Shown here: positions 12,467-20,459 of the stretch, in pieces
Position numbering within the stretch: the stretch's first letter is position 1
How the letters are laid out: every line of letters begins with the position of its first letter
Virus record (IMG/VR): IMGVR_UViG_3300019884_000014
Coordinates: 1 to 22,585 of that record
DNA: 22,585 nt
Direction: 5' to 3' (one strand)
Source of the DNA: a virus
The notes under the pieces: generated by a model
The model's input: the letters and a program-made list of their open reading frames with translations, nothing else
Told to the model about the DNA's origin: nothing
The model's database searches: none
Position numbers and translations under genes: made by a program

Positions 12467-14326
12467 TCATTTGCTCTTGCGCGCGTGCAGGTTCGGCTTG
12501 TCACCCATGTTGTCGTAGACTTCCCAGTAATCCATGTCCGCCCGGTGCTTGTCGAACGATGTTTCGTTGGTGACCGAGCCGAGCGAATATTCTGGCAGCA
12601 CGAAACGGCCATTGCCGTTGGTCTCATTGCCTCTGACAAATCGGCCAAGCGCGCGCTCAGCGGCGGTCGCTGGCGACGCGTACATATAGTGGCCGGAGAT
12701 TTTGTAGCCTGCGGCCTTGGCAAGCGCGATCCGCATGTCCGTCGTCGACTCGCTTTTTAACGTCGCATCAACGATCATGTTGAGACGGTTGTCGCGCGCG
12801 TAGGTTTCCATCGCCGTGCCGACGTAGCTTGATTCCTCGTGCAGCAGCGCGGCGTTCCAGCCTTGGTATTCCGGCAGCGCTGATTTCACGTCGTCGCTGT
12901 TGATGTAGAGCGCCTTTTCCTTGGCTTGCGCGAGCGTGCCGCCCTTGCGCGCGTCCATGAACCAACCCTTGCCTGATCCGCCACGCCCGCCGAGAATATA
13001 CAGCGTCGGTTGCTCGCCCGGCTCCGGTGTTGCCGCCGCGATCTGCTCGGGCGTCATCAGCTTCTCGACGATTTGCCGATGCACGGCCGCGCGCTCCGGA
13101 GCCCATTTCCCGCTCGGCAGTTTGTAGGTCGCGTCCGTCGGCACATCTTCCGCCAGCTTTCTGCGCGCTTCGGCGGCCTGCTCCTTGGAGCCCGGGACTT
13201 TCTGGTAAAGTTCCTCGACCGTGACCCTTTCAATTTTCAGCAGCGACGACGCCGATGTCGGGTCTTTGGCGGCGCGGCTATGATCCTGCTGTGCGGCGAC
13301 GCCTTCATCGTAATCCTTGACGTAGCGGCCGTCTTTTTTGCTGTAGCTCTGCGGCTTCGACGATACGTCCACCATGAAGACGACATCGGGCTCGCCGTTG
13401 TTGAATTCCTTGAACGTCTCCTTATCCCAGCCGTCAGGCTTTTGCGTTTCGTCCCACTTCAGCCGGGCGACGGCGACAAATCCGCTGTCGGCATAGATGT
13501 ACGGCAACTGCGTGTCGAACGCGTCGAGTCGCCGCCCGCCCTGTTCGCTGGCGAGTTCCAGCGCAACGTCGGCAACGCCATTGGCGGTCGAGCTTGGATG
13601 TTTGAACAGCGACACGATCTCGTCGCCCTTGAGCGCGAAACCGCTGCGGCCGTCCGGAGCCATGAACAGCCGCATCTTCTCGTAGCTGTTTGCATCGTAG
13701 ACATGGACGGCGGCACCGTATTTGCTCTCCGCCTTGGCGCGTGTGATCGCGTTTTCGAAACTCTTCGCGCCGGCCTTGTCGCCGAACTCGTAAAAAGTTT
13801 GCGGTGTATTGCCCGCCGCACGCATCTTCTCGGCGGCAGCCGCAGTCGGCCGATGGATGGCGACTACGCCCCGGCTTCTTTGATCATCTCCAGCGCTTTC
13901 GCGGTCGAAAGCTCGGGGTGATTGCTTAGCAGGTTTGCTAGGACCCTCTGCTGGCCCGGCGTCAGGTTTTCCGGTATCCGCCGATCCACCGCCTGCGAAT
14001 TGTCCGCCTTCGGATGACCCTGCTGGTTCTCTTGGATGGTCGGCTTCATTCCATACCTTCTCTTCCCGAACCCTTCTATATAGGCCACTTTGGCCATTTT
14101 GCAACAGCGCAAGCGTGCGTTGCTTAACACGCCGCCAGTGCCGCTTGCGCAGCGTCTCCTGCGTCTTGGCCTGATGCGCTGCGCGATGGCGCGCGCGGAT
14201 CGGAGCCATGATCTTTTCGTCGATGGGAAAGTCGACCGGATTGATAATCGGCCCATGCAGTTCGCTGTCCTGCTTGTTGCCGTCTTCATCGAGATAGAAA
14301 AATTCCTCGGCTGGTTTGTCAGGCAT
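12467..14326 (-). CDS. effector-like fusion: GNAT-like domain plus zeta-toxin kinase
   Basis: A 619-aa protein. Residues 1-90 are charged and helical. WNEADHPREPAGSSEGGQFA (92-111) is a linker typical of phage head-morphogenesis tails. Residues about 170-330 form a domain with YGAAVHVYDANSYEKMRLF and RRLDAFDTQLPYIYADSGFV, resembling GNAT-like domains of phage cargo proteins. Residues about 435-565 are a zeta-toxin-like kinase: Walker A GGRGGSGKG with Lys453, INSDDVKSALPEYQGW with Asp478/479, the HEESSYVG segment, and IVDATLKS. Zeta toxins phosphorylate UDP-sugars. The start at 14326 overlaps the upstream gene by 8 nt. A separate gene is embedded in another frame at 13864-14049. It may be injected or used against the host or rival phages (inference). 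Confidence 0.85.
   Translation of the reverse strand: MPDKPAEEFFYLDEDGNKQDSELHGPIINPVDFPIDEKIMAPIRARHRAAHQAKTQETLRKRHWRRVKQRTLALLQNGQSGLYRRVREEKVWNEADHPREPAGSSEGGQFAGGGSADTGKPDAGPAEGPSKPAKQSPRAFDRESAGDDQRSRGVVAIHRPTAAAAEKMRAAGNTPQTFYEFGDKAGAKSFENAITRAKAESKYGAAVHVYDANSYEKMRLFMAPDGRSGFALKGDEIVSLFKHPSSTANGVADVALELASEQGGRRLDAFDTQLPYIYADSGFVAVARLKWDETQKPDGWDKETFKEFNNGEPDVVFMVDVSSKPQSYSKKDGRYVKDYDEGVAAQQDHSRAAKDPTSASSLLKIERVTVEELYQKVPGSKEQAAEARRKLAEDVPTDATYKLPSGKWAPERAAVHRQIVEKLMTPEQIAAATPEPGEQPTLYILGGRGGSGKGWFMDARKGGTLAQAKEKALYINSDDVKSALPEYQGWNAALLHEESSYVGTAMETYARDNRLNMIVDATLKSESTTDMRIALAKAAGYKISGHYMYASPATAAERALGRFVRGNETNGNGRFVLPEYSLGSVTNETSFDKHRADMDYWEVYDNMGDKPNLHARKSK
13864..14049 (-). CDS. 61-aa ORF embedded out of frame in the zeta-toxin gene
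   Basis: The frame is +1 relative to the surrounding gene. It starts MKPTIQENQQ and ends with a strikingly protein-like helical segment, NLTPGQQRVLANLLSNHPEL then STAKALEMIKEAGA. AGAAGG lies six bases before the ATG, and a promoter-like sequence lies about 30 nt upstream. In phage cargo proteins a similar 'LTPGQ...HPELS..KALEM...AG' tail can follow the DHPR linker, so this may be a relic of an ancestral frame; alternatively it is a real small protein, even an antitoxin to the host gene's zeta domain. Both views are inference. Confidence 0.5.
   Translation of the reverse strand: MKPTIQENQQGHPKADNSQAVDRRIPENLTPGQQRVLANLLSNHPELSTAKALEMIKEAGA
14077..14104 (-). promoter_or_regulatory. internal minus-strand promoter-like sequence
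   Basis: On the minus strand, TTGCAA (14104-14099), a 16-nt spacer and TATATA (14082-14077). CCTATAT, the right arm of the operator family, overlaps the -10 box, and a poor left arm AAAATGG lies 9 nt before it. It sits inside the 12467-14326 gene, just upstream of the embedded ORF. Confidence 0.4.
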
Positions 14327-15905
14327 GACTTTTCCGGCCGACATAGGCTTTGAAGCGCGCCATCGATTCCTTGTCCTTCAGATCGAGCACACCCTTCCAG
14401 TCCGTCCCCAGCAGTAACTCTTTGCCGCGTGGCGAGTCGGCGATCTTCCAGATCGATTTCGGATTGGTGCTGCGCACCGCTTCGAGCAATGCGTCTTTCG
14501 TCGGTTCCAGCGCCAATTCCTTTTCCGGTTCCTCTTCCGCATCTGGGTCTGGCTCGATCTCGATACGGGCCATGTCGTACAGAATGGCGTAGCGCAGCTT
14601 GTCGGTATCCTCCATGCCGTCCCAGTATTCGGCCTGATATTCGGTGATACTCTCAGCCAGATAACCGGGCGGCTCCATGTCGTCGGCCGCTTGTTCCGCG
14701 CGCTTGTTGAAGGCGTATACCAGACCGTCGCTCAATTGCTCGCGCATCTCTTCGGTCAGACTCTTGGACAAATCCTCCGGCTCAATGCCGGGCAGCGTCA
14801 TTTGGTCCTTGTTGCCCTCGCGCCCAATCGGCTCGCGCAGGAGGTCGTCGTCGAAGTTGATGTCCGGGTCTTCGCTGCCGTCGCCGCGCCTGTCTTCATA
14901 GAAGATTTTGATGGCGTCATACAATTGTTGGTTCGTGTACGGGATCGGCGGCTCGCCCTTCTTTTCCCGCTCATCGCGTATGTCGTTGAGTGCTTCGTCG
15001 TAAAATTCTGGCGGGATGGAATTTTCCGGCAGGTCTGCGGCCAATTCGCGCTTGGCATCGGCCAGCGCCTGCCCGTTCTCGCGCCAGTTACTGATTTCGC
15101 TGTCCAGAAATTCGCTGTACGACTCGCGCATCCATTTGTCGCGCACGTCGTCCTGCCGGTCGTGGGTGAGCGCATCCCATTCGTCGGCCTCGATGGTGTT
15201 CTCGCCCCATTCGTGCCGTTCGTTGCGGTTGCCGGTCAATTTGCGTTCGAGACGGCTGCGCAGGCTGTTCCATGCCGACTGCGTCGGCACGTAGCCGTAT
15301 TTGGCCCAAGCATAGCCGCCAACGTTGATGTTGGCGGTGACGTTGATCTTCTCGATGCCGAGCCGTTCATAGGTCTCGACATTGCCAGCCAGCAGTTTCT
15401 TGCCGATGTCGGATTTCGTGTGGCTGTCATGCAGCGAAAAATAGGCGCTGGTGGCGGTCTTGTCGTCGGGGTTGAGATAGCGCGTGAAGGTCCCCGCGTT
15501 GGTTCCCGTGTCCGGTGATTCGATGATGCCTTGAACATTGATCTGCTGAGCGGAGCCGCCAAGCGTCATCGTGCCGTCGAGGCCGCCCATGAAGCTTTTC
15601 TTGAAGGTCTCCGGGTCCTCGCCGATCTTGTTGTTCCAGATCGCCACGAAGTCGTCTTCCGAACTGACATCGCCGAGCTTGATCTTGGCTTTCTTGAAAT
15701 CTTCTTTGGTCGCCTTTTTCTTCGGCCCACCCTTCGGCTTCTCGCTGCTGGCATCGCCAGCGCCGCCGCTGCCGAAGCGCCCGGCTTCGTCGCGTGGCTG
15801 GTTTGGATCGAACTCTGGGTAGCCGCGCGCGAGCAGGCGTTGTGATTGTGCCTTCGCGATGCGGTAACGCTGCTGGGGGCTCAGCGCCGCTTGCTCTTGG
15901 CGCAT
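14319..15905 (-). CDS. cargo/effector-like protein with GNAT-like domain, 528 aa
   Basis: The N-terminal 45 residues end in the linker PNQPRDEAGRFGSGG, the same kind of linker as in the next gene and in tails of phage morphogenesis proteins. Residues about 120-220 hold SAYFSLHDSHTKSDIGKKLL, then YERLGIEKINVTANINVGGY and AWAKYGYVP, resembling a GNAT-like fold in which a glycine-containing turn binds acyl-CoA; enzymatic activity is not proven. The C-terminal 300 residues are very acidic and mostly helical. The start follows the previous stop by 3 nt and its end overlaps the zeta-toxin gene. The usual MuF domain is absent, so this is probably a separate head-associated or injected protein. Confidence 0.7.
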   Translation of the reverse strand: MRQEQAALSPQQRYRIAKAQSQRLLARGYPEFDPNQPRDEAGRFGSGGAGDASSEKPKGGPKKKATKEDFKKAKIKLGDVSSEDDFVAIWNNKIGEDPETFKKSFMGGLDGTMTLGGSAQQINVQGIIESPDTGTNAGTFTRYLNPDDKTATSAYFSLHDSHTKSDIGKKLLAGNVETYERLGIEKINVTANINVGGYAWAKYGYVPTQSAWNSLRSRLERKLTGNRNERHEWGENTIEADEWDALTHDRQDDVRDKWMRESYSEFLDSEISNWRENGQALADAKRELAADLPENSIPPEFYDEALNDIRDEREKKGEPPIPYTNQQLYDAIKIFYEDRRGDGSEDPDINFDDDLLREPIGREGNKDQMTLPGIEPEDLSKSLTEEMREQLSDGLVYAFNKRAEQAADDMEPPGYLAESITEYQAEYWDGMEDTDKLRYAILYDMARIEIEPDPDAEEEPEKELALEPTKDALLEAVRSTNPKSIWKIADSPRGKELLLGTDWKGVLDLKDKESMARFKAYVGRKSHA

Positions 15906-15908
15906 TCT

Positions 15909-16295
15909 TCAGGCAACGACGTGAAGCGGTGGAAACTGCACAGCGCCCAAGGGTTCCTGTGCCCACGGATCGGGTGCCACAAAGATCAGGCCGTAGGACA
16001 GTGTCGAAGTGATTCCGCCGATCACAATTCGGATCACGTCAGCATAGCGGCCAGCGGCCAGCGCCGACGTTTCTGCTGCCGGGATTAGAATAGAACAGGT
16101 GCCTTCCAGCGGATCGATGACAGAGATCGTCACGTCGCTCTCGTCGAGCACCTTTTGAAATGCACTGTTCATCAGCGCCCATTTGATGGTAGCGCCGTTA
16201 AGATTGAAGGGATCGCCGTTCTCATCGAGCAGCGTGGCGTCGATCTGCCAGTCGTCGCCCGCCGTCCAGTATAAACTTTCGTGATTGGTTATCAT
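15909..16295 (-). CDS. phage virion protein, BppU/Ig-like fold, 128 aa
   Basis: The pattern LYWTAGDDWQIDATLLDENG, then FNLNGATIKWALMN and AGRYADVIRIVIGG, is typical of small beta-sandwich tail or baseplate proteins resembling the N-terminal domain of BppU. No enzymatic residues are seen. It overlaps the upstream repeat protein as ATGA and is followed 3 nt later by the 528-aa gene, so all are in one transcription unit. The virion role is inferred from fold type and neighbours. Confidence 0.75.
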   Translation of the reverse strand: MITNHESLYWTAGDDWQIDATLLDENGDPFNLNGATIKWALMNSAFQKVLDESDVTISVIDPLEGTCSILIPAAETSALAAGRYADVIRIVIGGITSTLSYGLIFVAPDPWAQEPLGAVQFPPLHVVA

Positions 16296-18922
16296 GATTG
16301 GGCATCCCAGCTAGATGACGCGGTGCGTTGGGCGACAATCGACGCAGTCGATCTTTGCGCGATGATTGCTGGCGTCAAGGATTTCTGCGCCGTGATAGAA
16401 ATGCGCTTGGTGGGTCTGCTAAACGTGAAGTGGACAGTGAGCGGCGCGAGCGTTTGGGCGAGCGTACCAACAATTGGGCTGGCACCGGAAGATTGAGACG
16501 ACAGCGGCGCTAACGTTCGCGCGAGCGTGCCGGTAATTGCGCCCGGACCCTCGCCCATTGCCGCAGCGGTCAACGGTTCTAAGGTCTTGGCCACCACGCC
16601 AGCGAGCGCAAGCCGCGCTGCACCAGTCACCAACAGGGGTTGCAGCGTGACCGCGACATCACCACTACCATCTTGAGCGAGATGTCCGGTGGCTACCAAC
16701 GTGACCGGCGCGAGTTGCTTCGCGACAGCGGCGGTAATTGCTAAGCGGCCAGTCGCCGCAGCGACCAACGGCTGTAGCGTCTGACTCGTCGAACCTTTGA
16801 CAGTTAGCGATCCGGTTGCTTGGACTGTCAGAGTGGCGAGTTGGGTCGTCGATTGAGCAACAATTGCCAAACGCCCAAGCGCGACCGCCTGTAGATTCGC
16901 CAAGGTGTGAACCAGCGAACCTTCAATTGGTGGCGGTGCCCCACTAAACGCATCAAGCGTTACATTGGCGAGCGTTTTGCCGAGCGCACCAGCAATAGCA
17001 AGTTTAGCGGTCGCGACGCACGTCAGCGGCGCAAGCTGAATTGCTGCCTGCGAAGTAATAGCCAATCGACCGGCAGCGGACGCCTGCAGGGCTTGAAGCG
17101 ACGACGACAGGGACCCTACAAGCGCCAGCTTGCCGGCCACCACCGCGCCCAGTGGCTGTAGCGTCTGACTCGTCGAACCTTTAACTTCGAGTTTTCCGGT
17201 TGCTTCGACTGTCAGGGCCGCCAACTGGGTAGCCGCAGTAGCCGCAATCGCAAGACGCGCTTGCGATGCGGCGGCCAAATTCGCCAGCGTCTTATCGACG
17301 GTGCCATGCGATTCAGCTTTGCCAGATGCCGTCAGCGTCAACGCATCAAGCGTTTTCGAAAGCGTGCCAACGATAGGACTTAGTGGTTGACCGCCAGCCG
17401 CAACCAGCGTGACCGCATCAAGTGTTTTATTGAGCGTTCCTACAACCGGCAGTGCGCCAGTGGAAACCAAGGTAATGTTGGCCAAGGTCTTACTGACCGC
17501 ACCAACAATAGGCAACGCCCCGGTCGCATTGACGGTGAGCGGCGCGAGCGTTTGGACAACAACCCCGGTTCCGCCAGAGGCAGGCTGCCAATTTTCCGCG
17601 CCGGCAAGCGTCCAACCAGTAGGAGCAAAATCGACAGTCGCCGTGTCGTTTACCGGCTGGAACTGCAACATAAGAAACAGTTCCGCACCAGCCGGTCGCG
17701 TAAGTGTGGCTGGCGCAGTCGTCCAATTCGAGCCGTCAGCAGAATGTTTCCACTGGACAGTGGTGGGCGCTAGAACAACCGCCCAAAATCGATCTGCAAA
17801 TCCAATATCCGCAAAAGCACCGGGACTAGCCGCATTGTAGTAAAGATCGCCACTTTCAATAAACACAGCGCATGAATTGGCATCGCTGCCGATTGCGCCT
17901 GTTGTCCATCCGCCACCTAACAGAGCGCTTGCATTTCCAAGAGCGACGCCCGTTTCGTTATTCCCATTGGCCATGCCAGTGAGTTTGAAAACGTAGGTGC
18001 CATCCTCAGTCAGTCCGACGGTAGACTTGACCGACTTGAAATCCGGCGTACCAAGAATAGTATTTGTTGCGGTTAGATTGCCGTTCGAAAGCGTGATGTC
18101 GGCATGCTTCTTTGCCGGGTCGAGAGTGTAAACCGGAGGCCCGACGCCGGTAGCAACCAAAGTCAAATTGGCAAGTGTCTTAGTAAGCGTGCCTACAATC
18201 GGTGGCGGCGCGCTTTCCTTGAACGCCACATAGGCCGACGCGTGATCGACGTTGCCAGCGCCGCCAGTAGGATTGGATGCCGCTCCGGTCGCGGTTGAGA
18301 TCAACCACTCGCCGCGAACTCCCATCTCGGTTGCGGTTGTGCCCGCGCCGGAAATAGCCTGCGCAAAGATCGCCCATGTTGCAGTCGGCGTCAGCGCAGT
18401 AGACGAATTGCTTTCCGACGCAATGCCGCGAACACGCAGACATTCAATGTTGGCGGTGGTGACGTTAAGCGAACCAACAGCAGCACCATCGGCAGCTAGA
18501 CCACCCGGCGTACCTTCGACGGCAGCGATATTGCCGGCCGTCATGCTAAAATTTTTCGCCGTCATGGCCGAAGCATCGGCCAAAGCGGCGTTGGCGAACG
18601 TAGCGGTGATCGTACCGCCGCTGGGTAACGTGGTGGCTAGTTTGCCGCCGTCCGGAAACCAGATCGAAATATCCGCGCCGGCTTGCGCTGCGGCTTGACC
18701 GTTGGCGAAACCTTTGGCGCGTTGGTAGGTGTTGCCCGCGCTATCGACGACGCCACTGACGGCGGTGGAATCGCCATCGGTGGTTTGGACGTTATCGACG
18801 GCGATCAGAAGAACAACAAGAGAGCCGGCAAGTGCCTGCGCTGTTGTTGTTAGGACAAGCGAAGCCTGATTGTTGGCGGAACTGAGGGCGGTGCCAAGGT
18901 TACCGACATGAGCCAATGCCAT
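16292..18922 (-). CDS. tail-fibre/adhesin-like protein with SPRY-like domain and repeat solenoid
   Basis: An 876-aa protein starting after AAGGTG. Residues 1-235 form a beta-rich N-terminal domain found in phage structural proteins. Residues about 265-445 look like a SPRY/concanavalin-type lectin domain (AKKHADITLSNGNLTAT, DSGDLYYN-like IESGDLYYNAASPG, WKHSADGSNW). Residues 453-837 are about 18 tandem copies of a 19-25-residue unit (consensus VGTLxKTLAPLTLxATGxLxI); one more copy precedes the lectin domain at 243-258. The repeats predict an elongated beta structure and the lectin domain suggests glycan binding on the host. It ends SWDAQS. It is the largest gene in the virion block. Confidence 0.8.
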   Translation of the reverse strand: MALAHVGNLGTALSSANNQASLVLTTTAQALAGSLVVLLIAVDNVQTTDGDSTAVSGVVDSAGNTYQRAKGFANGQAAAQAGADISIWFPDGGKLATTLPSGGTITATFANAALADASAMTAKNFSMTAGNIAAVEGTPGGLAADGAAVGSLNVTTANIECLRVRGIASESNSSTALTPTATWAIFAQAISGAGTTATEMGVRGEWLISTATGAASNPTGGAGNVDHASAYVAFKESAPPPIVGTLTKTLANLTLVATGVGPPVYTLDPAKKHADITLSNGNLTATNTILGTPDFKSVKSTVGLTEDGTYVFKLTGMANGNNETGVALGNASALLGGGWTTGAIGSDANSCAVFIESGDLYYNAASPGAFADIGFADRFWAVVLAPTTVQWKHSADGSNWTTAPATLTRPAGAELFLMLQFQPVNDTATVDFAPTGWTLAGAENWQPASGGTGVVVQTLAPLTVNATGALPIVGAVSKTLANITLVSTGALPVVGTLNKTLDAVTLVAAGGQPLSPIVGTLSKTLDALTLTASGKAESHGTVDKTLANLAAASQARLAIAATAATQLAALTVEATGKLEVKGSTSQTLQPLGAVVAGKLALVGSLSSSLQALQASAAGRLAITSQAAIQLAPLTCVATAKLAIAGALGKTLANVTLDAFSGAPPPIEGSLVHTLANLQAVALGRLAIVAQSTTQLATLTVQATGSLTVKGSTSQTLQPLVAAATGRLAITAAVAKQLAPVTLVATGHLAQDGSGDVAVTLQPLLVTGAARLALAGVVAKTLEPLTAAAMGEGPGAITGTLARTLAPLSSQSSGASPIVGTLAQTLAPLTVHFTFSRPTKRISITAQKSLTPAIIAQRSTASIVAQRTASSSWDAQS
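16412..17566. repeat. coding tandem repeats, about 18 units of 57-75 bp
   Basis: In-frame degenerate units encode TL-x-x-L-T-x-x-A-T-G segments of the fibre-like protein. Unit boundaries vary by insertion of short Pro/Gly loops (GAPPPI, GGQPLSPI, GEGPGAI). Because each unit is a multiple of three, gain or loss of units would change protein length only. Confidence 0.85.
16770..17182. repeat. 29-bp perfect direct repeat, 384 bp apart, within the solenoid
   Basis: The sequence beginning GGCTGTAGCGTCTGACTCGT occurs at 16770-16798 and 17154-17182. The surrounding units also match (KGSTSQTLQPL in both), so a block of about six units was duplicated. It could support recombination between copies. 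Confidence 0.85.
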
Positions 18923-18951
18923 TTCGGATCACCTTGGCCCATCAAAATGCT

Positions 18952-19359
18952 TTAAGCATTCCCATCGGTAAGCGTGAATCCGGTAATGCTGAATGCCTGA
19001 GCGAGAGCAAATACAACGTTGTCGACGGTCATATCGCCGCCACCAGCAGTCGCGGTGATCGAACCTTGAATATGTGGGGTCGTGCCGTCCGAGGCATAAA
19101 TACGAAAGTGCGCTGCGGTGCCGGCCGCATCGGCGGAAGCATCCGCCCATGTGCCCGACATGGCTTTTGCTCCAGCCGCCGCAGCCGCCAGCCAGTCCGA
19201 AGGCAGCGTAAGCGTTGCGAGGACCGTACCGGAATCGGCGGTGGCAATGTTCGCAGGCTGCGCACCCGTTCGAATTTTCAAAACAGCAGACACGCCGATT
19301 GCTGTTTCGATTGCATCCAGCCGCGCGTTGCGCACAGCCGTCGATAGTTGAATAGTCAT
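18952..19359 (-). CDS. conserved phage structural protein, 135 aa
   Basis: The sequence MTIQLSTAVRNARLDAIETA with KIRTGAQPANIATADSGTVL and a C-terminal beta-rich half (FRIYASDGTTPHIQGSITAT) matches a family of small virion-associated proteins often encoded beside fibre proteins in phages; biochemical role unknown. GGGGAG lies about 8 nt before the ATG. It is first in the minus-strand virion block and 29 nt upstream of the fibre gene. A short palindrome (AATGCT-TAA-AGCATT) covers its stop codon. Confidence 0.8.
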   Translation of the reverse strand: MTIQLSTAVRNARLDAIETAIGVSAVLKIRTGAQPANIATADSGTVLATLTLPSDWLAAAAAGAKAMSGTWADASADAAGTAAHFRIYASDGTTPHIQGSITATAGGGDMTVDNVVFALAQAFSITGFTLTDGNA

Positions 19360-19424
19360 CTAGCAAACTCCCCTGTGAACAGCGTGGATAGCGATTTTAA
19401 GCTCTTGTGCGCGGTCTCGATGTA

Positions 19425-19451
19425 GGTCAACTTGACCGGACAATGACCGGA
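19425..19451 (+). promoter_or_regulatory. operator-like repeats across the 19443 start codon
   Basis: GGTCAA-C-TTGACC (19425-19437) is a perfect 6-bp inverted repeat with one central base. TGACCGGA occurs at 19433-19440 and again at 19444-19451, 11 bp apart, and the second copy contains the ATG of the gene. One-helical-turn spacing suits protein binding on one DNA face; this is inference. Confidence 0.45.
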
Positions 19452-19892
19452 TCATTCAACAAGGAACTACGCGACCAATTACGCGACCAGCTTTTGGAAA
19501 CGCTGGAAGTCGCCTTCCGCATTCATTTCGTCAAGGCGCTGGAAACCACGGCGATCACGCTGATGCACGAGCGGATGACGGAAGTCGTCGATCACTTTCT
19601 GCAGGAATTTCTCGTCGACGAAGACATGAACTGCTGGCTTTCGTTCGAGGACGGCAATCCGCGCATTCTGGTCGGCATTGGTCCGGGGCATTGCGCCGCG
19701 TCGTTCCAACCCAGTCTGTTCAACGATCCTTATCGTTTGACCGGAGGTCCGACATCGAAAGCGCAGCATGATGATCTAGTCGAGCGCGTGGCGACGATGA
19801 AAAAATTCATCGCCCTGCTGGCGGACAACTGCAAAGATTTGGAAACGCAGATCGCGGCTTACGAGGCGAAGCTGGTGCCGCAACTGTCGTAA
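19443..19892 (+). CDS. hypothetical helical protein, 149 aa
   Basis: A mostly helical protein (MTGSFNKELRDQLRDQLLET, VVDHFLQEFLVDEDMN), then a beta segment with CWLSFEDGNPRILVGIGPGH, and a C-terminal coiled coil (VERVATMKKFIALLADNCKD, LETQIAAYEAKLVPQ). No family is recognised. ATG 19443 is preferred; a GTG at 19407 would add 12 residues. It is on the opposite strand to the virion genes around it, together with the small membrane protein that follows. Confidence 0.75.
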   Translation: MTGSFNKELRDQLRDQLLETLEVAFRIHFVKALETTAITLMHERMTEVVDHFLQEFLVDEDMNCWLSFEDGNPRILVGIGPGHCAASFQPSLFNDPYRLTGGPTSKAQHDDLVERVATMKKFIALLADNCKDLETQIAAYEAKLVPQLS

Positions 19893-19901
19893 GAGGCAAA
19901 C

Positions 19902-20066
19902 ATGCAGGAAATCTGCCTATCCTTGGCTTCTGTTATCATACTACTGATCGCGTTCGGCTTCCTTTGGGCCGGTGCTTTTTTCTTTGGTCGCGCCAGTGGA
20001 TTTCGCGCAAGTCACAAACTGGTCTCGCAATACCTGCAGGAAATTCGTCGTCTGGCGGCGCGCTAG
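19902..20066 (+). CDS. 54-aa single-span membrane protein
   Basis: GAGG lies about 6 nt before the ATG, directly after the previous gene. Residues about 5-28 (CLSLASVIILLIAFGFLWAG) form one transmembrane helix, followed by a basic cytoplasmic tail (GRASGFRASHKLVSQYLQEI then RRLAAR). It could be a small holin-like or membrane regulator, but its position away from the endolysin argues for caution. Its stop codon overlaps the stop of the convergent gene within CTAG (20063-20066). Confidence 0.7.
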   Translation: MQEICLSLASVIILLIAFGFLWAGAFFFGRASGFRASHKLVSQYLQEIRRLAAR

Positions 20067-20281
20067 TCGAGTGATGCACGATCCAGTGGATAAACGAAAT
20101 CCATATCGCCCGGATGCGTGCCCGCCGCGTCGTGCTCGGCTTTGCAGAGTGCATAGGCGACTTCATGCGCCATCTGCTGGCTATCGTACTCGCCCTTGAT
20201 GGAGGAAACTCCGGTGTCGTTCCGGTAGCGGGTCACGATGTATCGTGTCACCGGGCGCACCCGGTACTCGATCTTCGGCAT
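20063..20281 (-). CDS. small hypothetical protein, 72 aa
   Basis: The start at 20281 is chosen because AAAGGA lies eight bases upstream; the longer frame to 20413 overlaps another gene. MPKIEYRVRPVTRYIVTRYR followed by GEYDSQQMAHEVAYALCKAE and PGDMDFVYPLD is a compact alpha/beta protein. Function not recognised. It ends tail-to-tail with the membrane gene, sharing CTAG. Confidence 0.7.
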   Translation of the reverse strand: MPKIEYRVRPVTRYIVTRYRNDTGVSSIKGEYDSQQMAHEVAYALCKAEHDAAGTHPGDMDFVYPLDRASLD

Positions 20282-20309
20282 GGGCTTTCCTTTTCTGAGG
20301 CCATCAGCC

Positions 20310-20459
20310 TCAATCTGGTTGTGCTTCGGCGATTGCGTGCGATAGCTTGCCACGGAACAGCACATCACCTTCGAACCAAACGATATGGACATACTGATCG
20401 TCGATGCCCTCAATCGTCACTGATATGCCGTTGATCTTGATAACGTCACCGATCTTCAT
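20310..20459 (-). CDS. 49-aa hypothetical protein (SH3-like barrel)
   Basis: MKIGDVIKINGISVTIEGID followed by DQYVHIVWFEGDVLFRGKLS resembles a small five-stranded beta barrel, as in many phage and ribosome-associated SH3/KOW-like peptides. GAGG lies about 10 nt upstream, inside GCGAGGTCCGGCAA, a near copy of the sequence before the gene upstream. Function unknown. Confidence 0.65.
   Translation of the reverse strand: MKIGDVIKINGISVTIEGIDDQYVHIVWFEGDVLFRGKLSHAIAEAQPD

Noticed and set aside
13010-15518. Long plus-strand frames (303 and 275 codons) opposite the two effector-like genes
   Set aside because: No recognisable motifs and no ribosome binding sites noted; the minus-strand genes have clear domains and overlapping starts and stops.
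16412-17566. Possible CRISPR array or other non-coding repeat array
   Set aside because: The repeats are degenerate, in frame within a long gene and without unique spacers of constant length.
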